Positions 40,101-46,100 of a DNA stretch of 64,000 nt are shown here, in pieces; position 1 is the first letter of the stretch; every line of letters starts with the position of its first letter. The notes beneath the pieces are model-generated. The model was not told where the DNA came from, did not search any database, and worked only from the letters and a program-made list of their open reading frames with translations. Source of the DNA: Monoplex corrugatus (taxonomy: Eukaryota; Mollusca; Gastropoda; Littorinimorpha; Ranellidae); contig JAPXFY010000022.1 in assembly GCA_030674185.1 (NCBI GenBank), positions 38,922,130 to 38,986,129 of the forward strand, read 5' to 3'. Both the position numbers and the translations under genes were made by a program.

Positions 40101-43100
40101 TGATGTTTGTGATGTTTCTAGCAAGTGATGCAGGTGGCCGTCCTCTGTTTCTCTTTCCTTCCACTTTACCTTGGAGGACAGTGGACATCAAGTCTGTTCT
40201 CTCATTACGGATTGCGTGTCCAACATATTTCAGTTTCCTCCGTTGTATGAGTACTAGAAGCTTGCGTGTAGTACCCAACTCATTCAGTATGCTTTCATTT
40301 GAGCGCCTATCCGTCCATTTGACCCTCAGCAGTCTTCGGTAAAACCACAGCTCTGCTGCTTCCACTCGTCTTTCATCCTCTTTCTTCATTGTCCATGCCT
40401 CGCAGCCGTATAACATCACTGGCCAGACAAGACATTTTAAGAGTTTTATCTTAAGGTCTGCTGTTATGCTGTGGTCTTTCCAAATATTGTTCAATTGAAC
40501 CATACTGTTCTTGGCCATTCCAATTCTCATCTTTATGTCTTTTGAGCATGTTCCATCGTGTGTCTTGACTGAACCTAAATATCTAAAGTCCTTGACATTT
40601 TCTAGAGGGACTTGGTTTAGCATGATCTGGTCCTGTCTAGTGTTATATTTGCCTGCAACATGCATAACCTTTGTCTTCTTTGAATTTAAGTCCAGCCCAG
40701 CTGCCTTTCCAACCCGGTCTACCCTGTACAGGATCCTCCTAGAGCCTGTAATGTTGTCTGCCAGTAATCCTGTGTCATCTGCGTAGCGTAAATTTGACAG
40801 GTTTCTACCACCAATATTTACTCCCATGTCTTCTATGTCTGCTTCTCTCATGATATGTTCAGTGTATATGCTGAAGAGATGTGGAGACAGGATGCAACCT
40901 TGCCTTACCCCTTTAGTGATGTTAAAAAATTTGCAGTTTTGATTATTCCATCTGATTGTTGCTTTTTGATCATTATATAATGAAGCTATGAGGGAAACCA
41001 GATGTCTTGGAAAACCCATTTTGATCATGAAGTGGAAAAGACTTTGGTGAATCACGCTATCAAATGCTTTGCTGTAGTCAATGAAAACGATGAACATCTC
41101 TCGGTCTGTGTTTCTAATCTTTTCTATCAATATCTGGAGTACAAACAGCATATCTATTGTTCCCCTGTTTTTCCTATAGCCTGCCTGACAGTCGGATAGC
41201 TCTTCCTCTACTTTTGGCTTTAACCTGTTTAAAATTATTATCAGCAGTATTTTACTGGCATGACTGATCAGTGCAATTGTTCTATAATTGTTGCAGTCTT
41301 TGACATTTCCACTCTTATGTAACATGACAAATTCTTGGAGCTTCCAGTCTGTAGGCCACTGACAAGTCTTCCATATCTTGCAGCATAAGTGATGCATTAC
41401 TTTGAGTCCACCATCACCTGAGTGTTTCAACAACTCTCCAGGAATATTGTCAAGACCAGGAGACTTTCTGCATTTTAGATCTTTAATGGCAGATTCAACT
41501 TCGCTGAGCAGAGGTTCAGGTTCCGTATCTCCAGGGATCAATTCCAAATTTGGCTCTAAATTATTTTCATGGCTGTCAGGCTTGCCAAAAAGTGATGTGC
41601 CATATTCGTTCCACCTATCCAAGACATCATCTGGTTCAGTCAGAGTGTGACCATCCTTGTTGTTGATGCATTGGTTTGTTGCTTTGAAATTTGTTTTTTT
41701 CACTTTTTTTATTTGTTTGAAGAGCTCCCTCGACTTCCTGTTTTCGTTGTGTTCATTGATTTTACTGCATTCTTGTGCCAGCCAATTTGCTTTGTCTCTT
41801 CTGACTTTACTTTTTATTTCCCTTTTCAGTGCTGAGTATTTTTCCCGCTCTCCCTGCTTTCGAGCTTGACTTTTCTTTTCTGCCAGATCTATCACTTCCT
41901 GACTTATGTAGGGCTTAGCTTTTTTCCTTTTTTCTTCTTTTCCTAGTTTTTCTTCAGAGATTTTGGTCAGTGTGTTTTTTATGTCTGTCCAGATTTCATC
42001 AGGATATGAGTCATTTTCATCCCAAACTTCAAGTAACTTTAAGAAACGATTACTTGTTTCTATACTGAATTCTAACGCCAGCTCAGGGTTTTCTAATTTT
42101 GATATGTCGAACTTTGGCGTAGTTTTGGTTTTAGGCTTCTTCAATATTTTCATTCTTAATTTGGTTGTCACAAGAATGTGATCCGTGTCGCAGTCTGTTC
42201 CAGGCTTTGTTTTTGCATTGAGGACAGTTGATTTCCAGGATCTGTCAATGATAATATAATCAATCTGATTACGACACCTGTCTCCTGGAGAGATCCATGT
42301 GTATCTTCTGCGCAGTGGTTGTTGGAAAAAAGTATTTGTGATGTTCATCTCATTTGCCTGACAAAACAGAGCCAGCATGTCACCTCTCTCATTTCGTTCT
42401 CCTAAACCATATGGTCCTATTCCACATTCTGTGTCAGCCCCCTCTCCAACTTTAGCGTTGAAGTCACCCATCACAATGCATATTTCCTTTTTGGGAATTT
42501 TGTCTCTGATAGTTTGGAGGTCATTGTAAAAATTTTCTATTTCTTCTTCTGAGCTAGTGGATGTTGGAGCATAAGCTTGAACTATGTTCAAAACAGCATA
42601 TTTGGTATTTATTTTGACAGTGAGAAATCTGTCATTAATTGGATTATAGCTTTTCAGAGCTCCAGCATGCTTTTTGTCCAGCACAATTGCTACTCCTCTT
42701 GAGCCACCTTTTTCATTTCCACTATATACAACTGTATGCTCTCCTACAGTAAAAAGTCCCTGCCCACTCCATCTAACCTCACAGAGCCCTGTTATGTTCA
42801 TCTTGCTCCTTTCTAATTCTTTGACTAGTAGGTAGAGCTTTCCTAATTCTAACATAGTCTGTACATTCCATGTCCCTATATTCAAATCCTTTTTTTGCAT
42901 TTTTTTCTTTTTGTGATTTTGCATTTTTGAGGAGTTTCTACATGTCCGCTTCCAATAACCTCCGTCGGGTAATCCATTACCGTCATCACAGCTACCTTTC
43001 ACAGACACGGACTCTCCCTCCCCAGTAGCCATTGAGTTCAGGTCCCCCCTGGGGGACTCAGAGGACACAGAACTATAACGTTTTCCATTTTGTAAGTTCA

Positions 43101-46100
43101 TCATATGCAATGATTAGCAAAAGTACAAGCAAGTAGTTTGCGGGTGCCTTCTTGCCGCGCAGTGCACTTACAGTGCTGAGATCCTGACCATTGTTCCTTC
43201 GAAGAAATCATCTGCTCACGACATTGAAAAAGAAGCCATATATGAAAAGTGTATCTTCTTTACCCTCTTTTTCACCCATCCCCTGCTGCCAGGACTTGTT
43301 TGTATGCACCCCTTAGTCTGGCCCCTCCCCCAGCGACCTGTCCGGCTTGCTTGAAGCTGCCAGGGCCCACGAAGTCCCCGCCGGCATAGCTCCTGGGATC
43401 GTAAGGACACACAAGCTCCCCCGCCACAACAAGGCTGATGCAATTGGAGGGAAACTAGAATTCCTGGCCATGAAATGGGCGATTTCCGAGAAGTTCAGAG
43501 ACTATCTACTTGGCTCGAAATTCGTCGTCTACACAGACAATAATCCTCTGGTACATTTCAAGACTGCTTCACTGGGCGCGGTAGAACAACGCTGGGCTGC
43601 TCAACTGGCACAATCCGACTTTGAAATCAAATTCCGTCCTAGGAAGACAAATCCTGCTGACGCTTTGTCCAGACTATCTTCACCCGCAACATCAATACCA
43701 CCTGAATTTGCTGTCATGCAAGAACCAAAAGAAGATGTCTTCACGTCAGAGCAACATTCTCTGCCATTGAAGAAGATAGCAACTGAAATCCAGTCAGCAC
43801 AAGCGCGAGATGAAATCATTGGTCCTGTCTTGAAGTTATGGCCGGAGAAACCACACACGCGGGGAAACCAAGAACTAAACACCTTGTGCCAGCAATACCC
43901 ACGACTGCGCCTAGAAGATGGAGTCCTCTACCGAAGGATGGAAGATCCGCTTCTGGGGCCTTGTCAACAACTTGTCCTCCCGGCTTCCATGAAGGCAGAA
44001 GTCTTGAAGTCTCTACACGACGATATGGGTCATCAAGGGAACAACAGGGTCATAGGTCTACTACGAGCAAGAGCATACTGGCCAGGCATGCATCGAGAAG
44101 TCTCACGTTACATTGCCAACTGCCAAAGATGTACTATGGGGCGGCATCCTACCAGCATTTCAACATCTGGTCACCTCCTAGCATCGCGACCGTTACAAGT
44201 CTTAACCATAGACTTCACGAAGTTGGACACAGCCAGCAACGGCCGAGAAAATGTCTTAGTAATGACTGACGTCTTCTCCAAATTCACGCAAGCTGTAACC
44301 ACCCCCAACCAAGAAGCTTCCACAGTTGCCAAGGTCCTGATCAAAGATTGGTTCCAGAAGTATGGTGTGCCAGAACAGATACACAGCGACCAGGGAGAAA
44401 CTTTGAATCAAACTTAATTGCTGAACTATGCAAGTACTATGGCATCAAGAAGATGCACACTACACCCTACCACCCGCAGGGCAACGGCCAATGCGAAAGG
44501 TTCATCTGTTCCATGTGTCAACTCCTACGATCTCTTGACAATGAAGAAAAGAAACATTGGCCTTTACATCTGCCAGAACTGGTCTTGGCCTACAACAACA
44601 CCCCTCATGCCGCTACGGGTTTCACACCTCATTTTCTGCTCTTCGGACAACATCCCAGACTTCCAGTAGACAACATATTGGGAGAAGTGAACAAGCCAGC
44701 AGAAAATGAAAACTGGTTCCATCTGCACCAGTCCCGTCTAAAGGACGCTCAGAAGAGAGCTTTCGAACAGCTGCAAAAGGCCGGTCTCCGATCTACATGT
44801 AGGAGACTTTGTCTTTCTCCGAAACTGTCAGAAAGGCAAACTACAAGACGTCTGGAGACCAGACCCACATCGGGTCTTGGCTAGACCCTACGACAACGAT
44901 GCCTATGTTGTTCCACCTGTGAGAGGAGGAAATGACCTCACAGTCAACCGAAAAGACCTAATGCAGATGGCCAGTCCGGAGAAGAATGGGAAGAAGGAGG
45001 GCCGTTATCATCACCATCAGCATCCCGAAGAAGAGATGAAACCAGCAGCGACTCCGAGTCTGAAGAAGAATGGTTCCTAGCGCAAGAACCTACTATTCTT
45101 GTGCCAGCGCCAAGATGGTCTTTGAGACTGGCAGCAAAACCGAGGAAGGTATATGCAGAGAAATCGGTCATCTTCGAATGAGAAAAATTCACAGAAAAGT
45201 GAAAGACTTGAAAGACTTACATTGACAGATAATAGGGAAATTGTTGTAAATCTTTAAAGCTAATCTTTAAAGTTTAATGGCTGTTGTAGATCCTTACATT
45301 TAACCATCGTTATTTAAAGACTGTTTAAATTGGAAATAATTGTAAATTTTAAAGTTAGTCTTTAAAGCTTTAAAAGAGGATAGAAAAGAGGACCCAGCAA
45401 TTTTTTTGAAATCAATTTTATTCGGAAATCTTTACAAAAGTCTTAGATCGAAGTCTGTTTATGGGAGACACTTCTATAATTGAAAAAAAAATATCTATCG
45501 CGTGTCGGGAACTTCTTTGTGAGAATTGGACGTCGTAAATTAGATTCCTGTTTGTATTGATTCAATCTGCCTTATTTAAATAATAACGCAATTGAATCAA
45601 ATTCGGTGCCCATAAATATCTTTGTAGTTCAATTTGCCTTATTTACACAATAACGCAATTGAACAAAGATTTTTTCATCTATCTTTATTGATTCAATCTG
45701 CCTTATTCAAATAATAATGCAGATGAATCTAGTTTCCTTTTAAGTTTGTCCCCATCCTTTCTTGATTCGAAATTGCCTTATCATATATAACGCAAATCGT
45801 ATCAAGTCTTTAATGTTTTTTGGAAAAAAAAAATCGGTTCCAAGGAGGGCCTTGGACATATTTGAGGGGGGATAATTGTGATAATGAGGAAACGAAGATA
45901 GCCTTAAAGTGGAGTTCCCTTGTTTATTTTAGGAAGTGTCACCCATAATAATGATGTCATCGCTGATAGTCGTCATTTCCGCTTCGTTGATCTGGTAACC
46001 ACCAAATAATTTAGCGAAAAGGAGCGACTTTAAATCGTATCCTTTTTGGAGGCAACATTTCAGGTAAATGTATAGTATTTTATCGATAAATAAATGGAAT

